From Sessilibacter corallicola (GTDB lineage: Bacteria > Pseudomonadota > Gammaproteobacteria > Pseudomonadales > Cellvibrionaceae), in contig NZ_JAJSLX010000002.1 of assembly GCF_021290925.1 (NCBI RefSeq), forward strand, positions 709,001 to 773,000: a stretch of DNA of 64,000 nt, given 5' to 3'. Below the pieces are notes generated by a model, which was not told the origin of the DNA, did not search any database, and was given only the letters and a program-made list of their open reading frames with translations. Position 1 is the first letter of the stretch. The number at the start of each line of letters is the position of its first letter. This document shows positions 35,853 through 45,429 of the stretch, one piece after another. The translations under genes and the position numbers were made by a program.

Positions 35853-37357
35853 GCGAAGAAGAATTTATCGATGAAATTAATCGTGGCCAACAACTGGAGC
35901 AACGCTGGTTAATCGGCGGTGATACGCTTTATGACGCGGCCCAACTGCCTAATTCGTGGCGCTTATTGATTGAGAGTCTTCCGCCAGAACGGCGTAATTT
36001 GTCAGTGTTGGCACTGGTTGCGCAGCAGAAATCACTGCTGGCTCGATCAACCCATCCTGAGTCTGAATTTCTGTCTGGCCGTACGTTACCGCAATTGCCG
36101 TTACCGGTTTTGCCGGAGCATTTACGGTTTTTGTTTCGTTCTTGTTTAGAATCTGTCACCAAAACAACTTATCACAATTTAGATTCGGTGCTGTTGCATT
36201 TGGTTTATTGCAGAGGTTATGTGAGCCATCCTTTTGATTGGCTGCCCAAAAACACCGACGATAAACTCCCCGAAGTTTACTGGCCTTGGGTCAGGTGGCA
36301 ATCAAACATCAGTCAGTTTCGTTCAACCGAGGCGTTGGAATTAACCAGCGAGAACTGGGACCACTGGTTGCCAGCAGAGCGTTTGTCTCTGCTTAAAAAA
36401 ATGCGCGTTAATAATGCTGAGCAAGCTCGATTATTACTTGAAAAGCACGCAGTGAATGAATCCGCCGACAAACGCGTTAAATTAATTGAAACGCTGAGCG
36501 TGAATTTATCGCAAGACGATGCGGATTTTCTGAAAACTCTAGCGTCTGATCGTTCGAAAAAAGTAACAGCGCTTGCTCAACAATTTTTATTGCGATTATC
36601 GAGCGTATCTGCACCATTAGATCGAGAACCTTTTGCCGAAACGTTACAAGAGTTGTCGCAAGTTTACGATCTTACAAGCACAGGAATCATCCGTAAAAGC
36701 AAAAAGTTCGTGCCAAAAAAATTGAAAAATAGCGTACAGCGTGGCACGAGAACACAAACGATTGGCACAATACCATTGGCTCTATTGGCAGCTGAATTTG
36801 ATCTTTCTTTGTCAGAGCTTGCCTCGATTTGGGATTTTGGTGCTAATACACAAAACGATAATCTTGCGTTCGTTGAAAACGCCGCTGAATCCATGCCGCT
36901 GGAAGAACTAGAAATACTGGTGGCGAATTTTTTGAATTCTGATGAAAAGTTTAACAATTTAATCTATTGGCTGAGTCGTTGTCTGCATAGATTTACCGAT
37001 CAAAAACGAGAGTTGTATGTAATAAATTTATTGATGAAGAATGATTCAGACACTCTTGTTCACGACGTACTATTACTGCTTGATAAACCTTCTACAGAAA
37101 TAACCTGGGCTGATATTAAATCCAGTTCAGCGTGGAAGAATTTAATAAACGATTTAAAAGAACAAACAGACGTTGGCGGCTTTGTTGAAGGCTCACTGAT
37201 TCTGTCATTACAAACATTGGGTTTGTATTTGCCGAAACCGAGCGCCACCGAAGCACTTAAACATATTATTGATCTTGGAATGAGTCAATCTGACCCCGCG
37301 CTGATGTGTCTGAAATTGAATACTCAGTTAGAGTCTAGCGAAAATACAAAAGGATAA
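35831..37357 (+). CDS. DUF5691 family protein
   Basis: Second gene of the operon, a helical, HEAT-like protein of about 508 residues of the DUF5691 family, known only from SWIM/MoxR/vWA neighbourhoods. Signatures include AQLPNSWRLLIESLPPERRN, LPVLPEHLRFLFR, then ADFLKTLASDRSKKVTALAQ and IPLALLAAEFDLSLSELASI. It overlaps the end of the SWIM gene. The longest frame would need a TTG at 35786; ATG 35831 or GTG 35846 (7-base overlap, GGGGGG upstream) is more plausible. Its biochemical role is unknown; the repeat-like lysine/leucine helices suggest a scaffold. Confidence 0.8.
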   Translation: MGGYAVLSEEEFIDEINRGQQLEQRWLIGGDTLYDAAQLPNSWRLLIESLPPERRNLSVLALVAQQKSLLARSTHPESEFLSGRTLPQLPLPVLPEHLRFLFRSCLESVTKTTYHNLDSVLLHLVYCRGYVSHPFDWLPKNTDDKLPEVYWPWVRWQSNISQFRSTEALELTSENWDHWLPAERLSLLKKMRVNNAEQARLLLEKHAVNESADKRVKLIETLSVNLSQDDADFLKTLASDRSKKVTALAQQFLLRLSSVSAPLDREPFAETLQELSQVYDLTSTGIIRKSKKFVPKKLKNSVQRGTRTQTIGTIPLALLAAEFDLSLSELASIWDFGANTQNDNLAFVENAAESMPLEELEILVANFLNSDEKFNNLIYWLSRCLHRFTDQKRELYVINLLMKNDSDTLVHDVLLLLDKPSTEITWADIKSSSAWKNLINDLKEQTDVGGFVEGSLILSLQTLGLYLPKPSATEALKHIIDLGMSQSDPALMCLKLNTQLESSENTKG

Positions 37358-37361
37358 AATT

Positions 37362-38441
37362 ATGGGTAATATTCTTCGACAACCTGCAGAGCTGAGTTTT
37401 CAATCTGAGCTGGATATTCTTAAGTCAGAAGATACCGGTCCTAAGCCGAGTAATTGGCAGTTGAGCCCGCAAGCTGTTGTTACCTATTTGTTGGGCGGTA
37501 AATCGCCTTCTGGCAAGGAAATTTCTGCAAAATACATCGGCAACCGTCGGTTGATTGAAACCGCCGTAGCCACCTTAGCCACCGACCGTGCATTGTTATT
37601 GTTGGGGGTACCGGGTACGGCCAAATCTTGGGTGTCTGAACATTTATCGGCCGCAATCTGTGGCGACAGTACGCAGGTGATTCAATGCACCGCTGGCACC
37701 GACGAAAATCAAATTCGTTACGGTTGGAATTACGCTCAGTTATTATCAAAAGGGCCGAGCAAAGATGCTTTAGTGCCCACGCCTTTGTATCGCGCAATGG
37801 AATCGGGCACCCTGTGCCGGCTGGAAGAATTAACTCGAATGGGATCGGACGTCCAAGATACGTTAATTACCGTGTTGTCCGAAAAAATGTTGCCGATTCC
37901 CGAACTCAACGATGCCGTTTTTGCCGAACGTGGGTTTAACGTTATTGCTACCGCAAACAATCGCGATAAAGGTGTTAATGAATTATCGTCTGCATTAAAA
38001 CGACGTTTTAACGTAGTGGTTTTACCGTTGCCAAATGATCTTAACCAAGAGCTGGAAATTATTAATCAGCGAGTTGCGGAAATGGGAGCAAGCCTGGATA
38101 TTCCAGTGCCGAAAAATGCCGTGGAAGAAATTAAAAAGGTGGTTACCATTTTCCGTGAGCTTCGCGGTGGTGAAACCTTAGATGGAAAAATTACCTTAAA
38201 AACGCCAACCGGTAATTTATCCACCGCCGAAGCCATTGCCGTTATGGTGGGTGGTTTAAGCCAAGCAAACTGGTTTGGCGGTGGCAGTTTAAGCGCTGAA
38301 GATATTAGCTCTAATATTGTTGGCGCTATTGTGAAAGACCCCGTGCAAGACAAAGTCGTGTTAGAAGAATATCTAGAAACCGTTCTTAAAAAACGTCGAG
38401 ATTTTGCCGATTATTATCACAACATTAATGAAGTGTTGTAG
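37362..38441 (+). CDS. MoxR family AAA+ ATPase (YehL-like)
   Basis: Third gene. A 359-residue AAA+ ATPase of the MoxR clade: Walker A LLLGVPGTAKSWVSEHL (residues about 81-97), Walker B with acidic pair TLCRLEELTRM, sensor 1 FNVIATANNRDKGVN, and arginine-finger region SSALKRRFNVV. MoxR ATPases work with vWA proteins as chaperone-like remodellers, often activating or loading metal-dependent partners. The vWA partner is encoded two genes on. Good RBS; 4 bases after the DUF5691 stop and 2 before the DUF5682 start, so tightly coupled. Confidence 0.93.
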   Translation: MGNILRQPAELSFQSELDILKSEDTGPKPSNWQLSPQAVVTYLLGGKSPSGKEISAKYIGNRRLIETAVATLATDRALLLLGVPGTAKSWVSEHLSAAICGDSTQVIQCTAGTDENQIRYGWNYAQLLSKGPSKDALVPTPLYRAMESGTLCRLEELTRMGSDVQDTLITVLSEKMLPIPELNDAVFAERGFNVIATANNRDKGVNELSSALKRRFNVVVLPLPNDLNQELEIINQRVAEMGASLDIPVPKNAVEEIKKVVTIFRELRGGETLDGKITLKTPTGNLSTAEAIAVMVGGLSQANWFGGGSLSAEDISSNIVGAIVKDPVQDKVVLEEYLETVLKKRRDFADYYHNINEVL

Positions 38442-38443
38442 TT

Positions 38444-40789
38444 ATGGCAGTTGCACAAAACGACATTCACTATTTTGGTATTCGTCATCACGGACCGGGT
38501 TCTTGCCAGCGTTTGTTGTCTGAATTAGAAACATTAAAGCCTGCCAAGATTTTAATTGAAGGGCCCAGTGATTGTTCCGAAGACATCCAATGGTTAGCAA
38601 AGCACGGCATGACGCCGCCGGTTGCGTTACTCGCTTATAACGCAGAGCAAAGCGGTTCGAGTTTGTACTACCCATTCGCGGAATTTTCTCCAGAGTACCA
38701 AGCGTGCTTATTTGCATTACAACGCAAGCTTGACGTTGCTTTTATTGACTTGCCCGTTGCCATTCAATTGGCGAAGCCCGAACCTCAAGCGGAAGAGTCA
38801 GCGCTTGACGATTCGGAAGCTACGCTGGAAAAATCCGATCAAGAACCCGAAGCCAAATCTGAAACAGAAGAGCCTATTTGTTCCGATAATCCCTTGAACG
38901 AATCATCGGAAATCTCCAAAGATCCGTTTTCTTATTTGGCAGAATTATCGGGTTACGAAGACGGCGAATCTTGGTGGAACGATTTTATTGAGCAAAACAG
39001 CGATAACCAGTCGCTGATTTTTGAATTGATCGAAACCATTATGACAGAGCTGCGTGCTCACACGGAGATTTCTGATCGAGACATTCAGCGTGAAGCTTAC
39101 ATGCGTTTAGAAATCGATAAAGCGCGTAAACAAACCGAAGGCCCAATTGCGGTTATTTGTGGTGCTTGGCATGTGCCTGCGCTAAAAGAAAAACACACCT
39201 TAAAAGCCAATCGAGAAATACTGAAATCGCTACCGCCAAAGCTGACCAAAAGCAAAGTTAGATCGGCGTGGGTGCCCTGGACGTCACCGCGTTTGGCCGT
39301 CGCTTCCGGTTACGGTGCCGGTGTTAAAGCGCCGCAGTGGTATCAACATCTTTGGCGTCACCGAGATAACCCACAGTCGCTGTCGTTGTGGCTTGGCAAA
39401 ATTGCTCAAACGTTGCGAGAGAAAGGCCATATTGTTTCTACAGCATCGGTTATTGAGGCGGTTAGGTTGTATCAAGCATTGGCTGTGATTCGCAATAAAC
39501 CCAATGTTGGGCTCGAAGAAGTTCGCGATTCGGTTATATCGAGCGTATGTTTCGGCGAAGAACTGCAGTGGCGAGAGATCGAACAGCGATTGTTATTAGG
39601 CAACGAGGTCGGTTCCATTCCCGACGATGCACCGCTTATTCCGTTGTTAGAAGATTTACAAAAGCAACAAAAAGCCCTGCGTTTAAAACCGGAAGCCTTA
39701 GAAAAAAACTTAGCGCTGGATTTACGCTCCAGTGCGGGGCTAACAAAATCAATTCTGCTTCATCGGCTGACCGTGCTTAATGTGCCTTGGGGTAAAATTA
39801 CGGATGCAGGGAACAGTCGCGGTACCTTTCGAGAACGTTGGATTCTATGTTGGCAACCTGAGTTTTCAGTGCAATTAATTGAAAACTTAGTCTACGGAAA
39901 CACCATAGAACTGGCCGCAAACAATAAATTAATTGAAGCCTTCAACCAAGAAAATCAGCTCAGCCAGTTGGCAAATTCAGTTCAGTTGGCGCTGGAAGCA
40001 CAATTAAACGCGGCTGCGGAAGTAGGGCTAAAACGTATCGATGAACACGCAACCCACACCACCGACACGCTCGAATTATTATCCAGCTTATCGCCGTTAA
40101 TTTCGATTGTTCGTTACGGAACCGCTCGCGAACTGTCGTTGCATCAAATTGGCGAATTAGTCGAGCGGCTTATGGTGCAAGCGGCGGTGTCACTTCCTTA
40201 CAGTTGCCGCAATTTAAATCAAGAAGAAGCCATTCATTATTGTCGTGTGATTAACCAAGCGCATCAATCCATTCTGATCGCGGAATTTGAGCAAGACTTA
40301 ATGTCCGAGTGGTGGAGTTCTCTTCGTGACGTTATGGCGTTGGATTCTGCCGATGCTCAAGTGCGCGGATTAAGTGCACGGCTGTTGTATGTTTCCGAAA
40401 AAATAGACGCTGACCGTCTGCATATTTTATTGCAGAGAATGTTGTCTTCGTCGGTTGAAGTGTCTGAATCGGCGAAATTTTTTGAAGGGTTTTTTGACGG
40501 TGTTATTGATCGGTTATTGTTTGATACATCTCTTCGAAAAACCGTTGAAAATTGGTTGATTGATTTAGACGAAGACGTGTTTGTTGAGTTTCTACCGTTA
40601 TTTAGGCGTGTTTTCTCGCAATTGGATGCAATGGAAAATCGACGTTTTTTAGATACCGTACTCAACGGAAAACAAAATGCAACCCGTGGGACAACGCCGG
40701 ATCTGTCATTAACGGATTCTTGGACGGAACACTTTACGGCGGTGAGTAAACTGATTCGCCGAGATACTAAATGGACTCAAAACCAATGA
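38444..40789 (+). CDS. DUF5682 family protein (YehM-like)
   Basis: Fourth gene, 781 residues. The N-terminal domain begins IHYFGIRHHGPGSCQRLLSE and continues KPAKILIEGPSDCSEDIQWL, ending near residue 240 with PIAVICGAWHVPALK. The paired motifs (HHGPGS ... EGP ... GAWH) recall TraB/EreA/ChaN-like folds that place His and Glu around a metal or catalytic site; that is inference. An acidic low-complexity insert lies at about residues 110-160. The C-terminal 500 residues are helical. E. coli YehM is the counterpart in yehLMPQ. It overlaps the vWA gene at its stop. Confidence 0.85.
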   Translation: MAVAQNDIHYFGIRHHGPGSCQRLLSELETLKPAKILIEGPSDCSEDIQWLAKHGMTPPVALLAYNAEQSGSSLYYPFAEFSPEYQACLFALQRKLDVAFIDLPVAIQLAKPEPQAEESALDDSEATLEKSDQEPEAKSETEEPICSDNPLNESSEISKDPFSYLAELSGYEDGESWWNDFIEQNSDNQSLIFELIETIMTELRAHTEISDRDIQREAYMRLEIDKARKQTEGPIAVICGAWHVPALKEKHTLKANREILKSLPPKLTKSKVRSAWVPWTSPRLAVASGYGAGVKAPQWYQHLWRHRDNPQSLSLWLGKIAQTLREKGHIVSTASVIEAVRLYQALAVIRNKPNVGLEEVRDSVISSVCFGEELQWREIEQRLLLGNEVGSIPDDAPLIPLLEDLQKQQKALRLKPEALEKNLALDLRSSAGLTKSILLHRLTVLNVPWGKITDAGNSRGTFRERWILCWQPEFSVQLIENLVYGNTIELAANNKLIEAFNQENQLSQLANSVQLALEAQLNAAAEVGLKRIDEHATHTTDTLELLSSLSPLISIVRYGTARELSLHQIGELVERLMVQAAVSLPYSCRNLNQEEAIHYCRVINQAHQSILIAEFEQDLMSEWWSSLRDVMALDSADAQVRGLSARLLYVSEKIDADRLHILLQRMLSSSVEVSESAKFFEGFFDGVIDRLLFDTSLRKTVENWLIDLDEDVFVEFLPLFRRVFSQLDAMENRRFLDTVLNGKQNATRGTTPDLSLTDSWTEHFTAVSKLIRRDTKWTQNQ

Positions 40790-41976
40790 ATAATGATCAT
40801 GAAAAAGAACGTCGTTGGCGGTTAGTATTAGGTTCACAAGATTCAAGCCAATGTCTTTCGGAGCGCGATGTTCGAATCGCTTCTGCTTTGGATGCGTTGT
40901 ATCAAAATAATAATTCCAGTAAAAATGGCGGCAGAGGCGCGCGTGGAGGCTTAAATCGCTCTGCGCCAACAGTATCGAAATGGCTTGGCGATATTCGAGA
41001 GTTTTTTCCAAGCTCTGTCGTTCAGGTGATCCAGAAAGATGCGTTTGACCGTTTAGGGCTCAAGCAAATGTTAACCGAGCCCGAGTTTCTTGCCGCAGTA
41101 GAGGCTGACGTTCATTTGGTGGCCGATCTCATCAGTTTGCGTTCGGTTATGCCCGAAAAAACCATCGATACCGCACGTGAAGTGATCAAAAAAGTGGTCG
41201 ATGAACTTATCGAAAAACTCGAACGAAAAACCGCCGAAGCCGTGCGAGGTGCGCTTAACAAATCCAAACGAACCTTTCGGCCCAGACACGCCGATATCGA
41301 TTGGCATCGCACAATTACCGCAAATTTACGCCACTACCAAGAAGATTTAAACACCATCATTCCCGAAAAATTAATTGGGTATAAACGTCAACACCGTCGC
41401 GTTGTTGATTTGGATGAAGTGATTTTATGCGTCGATCAATCCGGCTCAATGGCAACTTCCGTAGTCTACAGTTCCATTTTTGCTGCGGTGATGGCCTCGT
41501 TGCCCGGTGTTAAAACACAATTGATTTGCTTTGATACTGCGATCTTAGATTTAACCGAAGAATTGAACGATCCGGTACAAGTATTATTTGGCGTTCAATT
41601 GGGCGGTGGTACCGACATTAACCAAGCCGTCGCCTATTGCGAAAGTAAAATCGAGCGGCCGAGTAAAACCCATTTAATTTTAATAACCGATTTGTACGAA
41701 GGTGGAGATGCTAACGAATTGAAAAACCGCGTTGCCAATTTAATTCGACAAGACGTAAATGTTATTACCTTATTGGCATTAAACGACGATGGAAAACCTT
41801 CTTACAGTGCGCATTTAGCACAAGAATTTGCCGCCATTGGTTCACCAGTTTTCGCCTGCACACCCGATCAATTCCCCGATTTAATGGCAACCGCGTTAAA
41901 ACGGGAAGATGTACTCACTTGGGCCGGAGACCAAGATATCGTAACCGTACGACCAGTAGAAGATACTACTGTGTAG
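40786..41976 (+). CDS. vWA domain protein (YehP-like)
   Basis: Fifth gene. The N-terminal half is helical (ERRWRLVLGSQ, then LKQMLTEPEFLAAVEADVHL); the C-terminal half is a von Willebrand A domain with an intact MIDAS site: ILCVDQSGSMATS (DxSxS), GVQLGGGTDINQAVAYCE (Thr), and LILITDLYEGGDANEL (Asp). This is the usual partner of the MoxR ATPase. ATG 40786 overlaps the DUF5682 stop as ATGA; an alternative ATG lies 15 bases upstream at 40771. A decayed duplicate of its 3' end lies downstream at 42.3 kb. Confidence 0.92.
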   Translation: MNNDHEKERRWRLVLGSQDSSQCLSERDVRIASALDALYQNNNSSKNGGRGARGGLNRSAPTVSKWLGDIREFFPSSVVQVIQKDAFDRLGLKQMLTEPEFLAAVEADVHLVADLISLRSVMPEKTIDTAREVIKKVVDELIEKLERKTAEAVRGALNKSKRTFRPRHADIDWHRTITANLRHYQEDLNTIIPEKLIGYKRQHRRVVDLDEVILCVDQSGSMATSVVYSSIFAAVMASLPGVKTQLICFDTAILDLTEELNDPVQVLFGVQLGGGTDINQAVAYCESKIERPSKTHLILITDLYEGGDANELKNRVANLIRQDVNVITLLALNDDGKPSYSAHLAQEFAAIGSPVFACTPDQFPDLMATALKREDVLTWAGDQDIVTVRPVEDTTV

Positions 41977-42582
41977 GTTGCTGCTGATTTGCTGTTTGTG
42001 TATCAATTTTAGGAAAGTAGCTTAAATTTAATCTGACAGGCGTCTTTTATAAGTGGGTGGTTGTCAGATTTCGTTGGAACAAATACACATAACTATCAAA
42101 GTAGTGAGCAGTAACAAAATTCTAAGTCCCTTTTAGGCGGTTTGTTACGGTTTAATGAGTCAACTGTTTTTCAGTCTGTCGTAAAAAAAGCAATTAATTT
42201 CAATCTTCACTTACAATTACATGTTTGAAATTTGGCAGAGTATTTCAGATGTTAATCGACAATTTTTAAATGTCTTTTAATCAACTCGCCAATTTAATTC
42301 GACAGCATATAAATGGTATTACACGGTTGGAGTTAAACGACTGCATTGCGACGAGAACACACACAGGTTGGAGCAGTGGGCAGGAGATGTAACGCTACTT
42401 GCGAAAGTAGAATCTTTGAGTAGTTAACTATGCTGTATAAAAAATAATCTTTATGCGTGCAGATAATAACCACACATAAATCATTAGGTTACCCACAAGT
42501 CTAGCAGCAATGCTCTTTGGGATGTTGTAGAATTGCGCCAGATCAACCAAAACCTAGCCGATAATGAAAAGAGAAGTGCGCA
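41977..42582. other. Gap after the MoxR-vWA operon, containing a vWA gene remnant
   Basis: About 605 bases before fumarase. The part from 42288 to 42423 is a decayed copy of the end of the upstream vWA gene (listed separately). The first 300 bases are AT-rich without recognised features. The last 100 bases should carry the fumarase promoter. Confidence 0.6.
42288..42423 (+). pseudogene. Decayed duplicate of the vWA gene 3' end
   Basis: Two blocks match the end of the vWA gene in order. Block 1, 42288-42343, aligns without gaps to 41734-41789: 43 of 56 bases agree by hand count, and the frame reads ANLIRQHINGITRLELND against ANLIRQDVNVITLLALND. Block 2, 42367-42423, aligns to 41917-41976 (QWAGD against TWAGD, then GTAAC-x-x-TAC and AGTAGAA, ending in TAG). 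About 100 bases between the blocks are deleted and the frame is broken. It cannot encode a functional protein. Two sources are possible: tandem duplication, or replacement of an older vWA gene. Confidence 0.75.
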
Positions 42583-44100
42583 ATGACCACTATAATCCGT
42601 CCACAAGATCTTATCGATAGCATCGCTGACGCCCTGCAGTTTATCTCTTATTACCACCCGAAAGACTTCATTAAAGCCGTACATGAAGCTTATGAGAGAG
42701 AGGCCAATCCCGCCGCGAAAGACGCTATGGCGCAAATTCTCATTAACTCTCGTATGTGTGCTGAAGGTCACCGCCCAATTTGCCAAGATACCGGCATTGT
42801 GAGTGTGATCATGAAGATTGGTATGAATGTTCAGTGGGATACTGATCGAAGCATCGAAGATATCGTCAATGAAGGTGTGCGCCAAGCATACAACCACCCA
42901 GACAACAAACTTCGTGCCTCGGTGTTAGTTGACCCAGACGGTGCTCGCAAAAACTCTGGCGACAATACGCCTGCGATGATCACCTACAAACTGGTTCCTG
43001 GCGATAAAGTTGACGTTCACGTTGTCGCAAAAGGCGGCGGTAGTGAAGCAAAAACTAAGTTTGCGATGTTGAACCCGTCTGACTCTGTCGTCGATTGGAT
43101 CTTGAAAATGTTGCCAACCATGGGTGCTGGCTGGTGTCCACCAGGCATCTTAGGTATCGGTATCGGTGGTACTGCCGATAAAGCCATGGCAATGGCAAAA
43201 GAAGCCTTGCTTGATCCGATTGATATCCAAGATTTGAAAGAACGCGGCGCCTCTAACCGTGCCGAAGAACTTCGTTTAGAAGTGATGGATAAGGTCAACA
43301 AATTGGGTATTGGTGCCCAAGGTCTTGGCGGTTTGACGACGGTTCTTGATGTGAAGGTTAAAGATTGCCCCACTCACGCAGCCAACAAGCCAATTGCCAT
43401 CATTCCAAACTGTGCCGCGACTCGTTTGGTTAAATTCACGCTAGACGGTTCTGGCCCATCGTTGCAAACACCGCCAAGCCTAGACGATTGGCCAGAAATC
43501 ACTTGGGAAGTGGGTTCTGCGCGTCGTGTGAATCTTGATGAGCTGACCAAAGAAGACGTTGCTGAGTGGGAACCCGGTGAAACCGTATTGTTGTCCGGTA
43601 AGTTGTTAACCGGCCGTGATGCCGCCCATAAGCGTATGGTCGATATGATCGCCAAAGGCGAAGAATTGCCGGTGGATTTCACGAACCGCATGATCTACTA
43701 CGTAGGTCCTGTTGATCCTGTTGGTGAAGAAGTGGTTGGTCCTGCTGGTCCTACTACCGCGACGCGTATGGACAAGTTCACCCGCACTATGCTCGAAGAA
43801 ACCGGCCTTGCTGGTATGGTAGGTAAAGCTGAGCGCGGTCCTGCGGCCATTGAAGCCATTAAAGACAGCAAAGCGGTGTACCTAATGGCGGTGGGCGGTT
43901 CTGCTTACTTGGTTTCTAAAGCGATTAAAGCCGCGAAAGTGGTTGCGTTCGAAGATTTGGGTATGGAAGCTATCTACGAGTTCGAAATCGAAGATATGCC
44001 CGTTACCGTGGCGGTGGATTCCAAAGGTGAATCTGTTCACCAAACGGGCCCACAAATCTGGAAGGCAAAAATTGAAGAAGGCACCATCGAAGTTCAATAA
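42583..44100 (+). CDS. fumA: Class I fumarate hydratase
   Basis: A 505-residue, iron-sulfur, single-chain class I fumarase interconverting fumarate and malate in the TCA cycle. Both domains are present in one chain. The N-terminal (alpha-like) half has CAEGHRPICQDTGIVSV (cluster ligand) and KGGGSEAKTKFAMLNPSD, with GAGWCPPGILGIGIGG and NCAATRLVKFTLDGSGPSLQ. The C-terminal (beta-like) half has LLTGRDAAHKRMVDMI and YYVGPVDPVGEEVVGPAGPT. The labile [4Fe-4S] cluster makes it oxygen-sensitive. Symbol fumA is used for the class, not to distinguish it from fumB. Ended by a strong terminator. Confidence 0.95.
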   Translation: MTTIIRPQDLIDSIADALQFISYYHPKDFIKAVHEAYEREANPAAKDAMAQILINSRMCAEGHRPICQDTGIVSVIMKIGMNVQWDTDRSIEDIVNEGVRQAYNHPDNKLRASVLVDPDGARKNSGDNTPAMITYKLVPGDKVDVHVVAKGGGSEAKTKFAMLNPSDSVVDWILKMLPTMGAGWCPPGILGIGIGGTADKAMAMAKEALLDPIDIQDLKERGASNRAEELRLEVMDKVNKLGIGAQGLGGLTTVLDVKVKDCPTHAANKPIAIIPNCAATRLVKFTLDGSGPSLQTPPSLDDWPEITWEVGSARRVNLDELTKEDVAEWEPGETVLLSGKLLTGRDAAHKRMVDMIAKGEELPVDFTNRMIYYVGPVDPVGEEVVGPAGPTTATRMDKFTRTMLEETGLAGMVGKAERGPAAIEAIKDSKAVYLMAVGGSAYLVSKAIKAAKVVAFEDLGMEAIYEFEIEDMPVTVAVDSKGESVHQTGPQIWKAKIEEGTIEVQ

Positions 44101-44109
44101 GCTTCCACG

Positions 44110-44137
44110 AAAAAAGGCCGGTTTAACCGGCCTTTTT
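44110..44137 (+). terminator. Rho-independent terminator of the fumarase gene
   Basis: AAAAAAGGCCGGTT-TAACCGGCCTTTTT: a perfect 8-bp GC-rich stem (GGCCGGTT / AACCGGCC) flanked by A and T runs, 10 bases after the stop. Confidence 0.93.
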
Positions 44138-44308
44138 CTTTAATGAGATCGCAAAGTGCTCCAAAGACTCAATACAACCTTATGACAGGTTAAAAAGTTA
44201 TTGGGAACGTGCCTGAGTTTTGATAAATCCGCTTTTGTTTTATCGGCATTGTAGTATTCTCAAGTTTTTCAAACTGATAAAAATAATAACGAAAGGGGCG
44301 GGTTAATC

Positions 44309-44620
44309 ATGAGTCAATATTCTCAAATGAATGAACGTGATATCGATCAAGAATTATCACGTCTGATTGGTTGGATCAAAATAGAGTCTGAAGGAATCGC
44401 CAAACTAGAAAAAGTTTTTAGTTACCGAGACTATCAGCAAGCGGTTCAAAGCGCTCAGCGCGTGGCTGACTTGGCGGACGAACACAACCATCACCCTTTG
44501 TTGATTATCGAATGGGGAAAGCTGACGGTTCAGTGGTGGACTCACACCGCCAACGGCCTGAGTGAGACCGATTTTAATCTTGCCAGAGCAACCGATGATT
44601 TATTATTTGTTCCCCAATAA
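44309..44620 (+). CDS. phhB: Pterin-4a-carbinolamine dehydratase
   Basis: A 103-residue PCD/DCoH protein that regenerates tetrahydrobiopterin by dehydrating 4a-hydroxytetrahydropterin. The catalytic core is DLADEHNHHPLLIIEWGKLT (the paired His) followed by VQWWTHTANGLSETDFNLA. The family partner phenylalanine hydroxylase (phhA) is not in the window, so some members with no such partner may act elsewhere. RBS GAAAGG precedes ATG. Standard length. Confidence 0.92.
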   Translation: MSQYSQMNERDIDQELSRLIGWIKIESEGIAKLEKVFSYRDYQQAVQSAQRVADLADEHNHHPLLIIEWGKLTVQWWTHTANGLSETDFNLARATDDLLFVPQ

Positions 44621-44716
44621 TCAGAAATTTTCTGTTTGCTATAGGTAGAATATTTAAGACTGATTGGGTTTTGGTAAACGGACCCTACAAAAAGCGAATT
44701 AAAAATAAGGATTATT

Positions 44717-45037
44717 ATGTTAAAAACTACCACTTCTAATATTGATGGTCACAAAATTACTGAATATTTAGATGTTGTTGTCGGCGAAGCTATTTTAGGT
44801 GCGAACATTTTTAAAGATTTATTCGGTGCTATTCGCGACATCGTTGGTGGTCGCTCTGGCGCTTATGAAGCAGAAATGGGAAAAGCCCGTCAAATCGCTT
44901 TCGATGAAATGGAAGAGAAAGCGCGCGCATTAGGTGCCAACGGCATTATTGGTATCGATATCGACTACGAGGTTGTCGGTGAAAAAGGCAGTATGATGAT
45001 GGTCAGCGTGAGCGGAACGGCGGTAAGGTACAGCTAA
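44717..45037 (+). CDS. YbjQ family (UPF0145) protein
   Basis: A 106-residue protein of the YbjQ/UPF0145 family, pentameric small proteins with a putative heavy-metal-binding fold and no settled function. Signatures are [32 protein letters not shown], then [28 protein letters not shown] precedes ATG. It is joined to the next gene by one base (stop 45037, next start 45039), so the two are co-translated. Confidence 0.9.
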   Translation: MLKTTTSNIDGHKITEYLDVVVGEAILGANIFKDLFGAIRDIVGGRSGAYEAEMGKARQIAFDEMEEKARALGANGIIGIDIDYEVVGEKGSMMMVSVSGTAVRYS

Positions 45038-45038
45038 G

Positions 45039-45356
45039 ATGACTCAGTTGGCTGAAACGCCAGAGCCGCCTTACTACGCGGTAATCTTTGCCTCCATCAA
45101 AATTGAAGAGGATCAAGGTTACGCTGAAACCAGCGCGAGAATGATTGAGCTTGCCAAAAAACAACCGGGGTTTATTGGAATGGATTCCGCCCGAGTTGAC
45201 GTTGGTGTGACCGTCTCTTACTGGCAAGATCTGGCTTCTATTAAACAGTGGAAACAAAACGCGGAACATCAAGTTGCTCAAGCACTTGGTCGAGAACAAT
45301 GGTACAGCCGCTATAAAATTAGAATTGCAAAAGTTGAGTTGGAATACGGCAATTAG
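45039..45356 (+). CDS. Antibiotic biosynthesis monooxygenase (ABM) family protein
   Basis: A 105-residue ferredoxin-like alpha/beta protein: YYAVIFASIKIEEDQGYAET, KKQPGFIGMDSARV, then VTVSYWQDLASIKQWKQNAEH, ending WYSRYKIRIAKVE. Members dimerise and include quinone monooxygenases and haem-degrading proteins, but most like this one are uncharacterised. Its tight coupling to the YbjQ gene suggests a shared role. Confidence 0.88.
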   Translation: MTQLAETPEPPYYAVIFASIKIEEDQGYAETSARMIELAKKQPGFIGMDSARVDVGVTVSYWQDLASIKQWKQNAEHQVAQALGREQWYSRYKIRIAKVELEYGN

Positions 45357-45429
45357 TTTTTCAGCAACTTATAATCAGTTCACTGTTTTTACCTAATAAT
45401 TTAATGTTAAAACGTAGTAAAGGTCTGTT

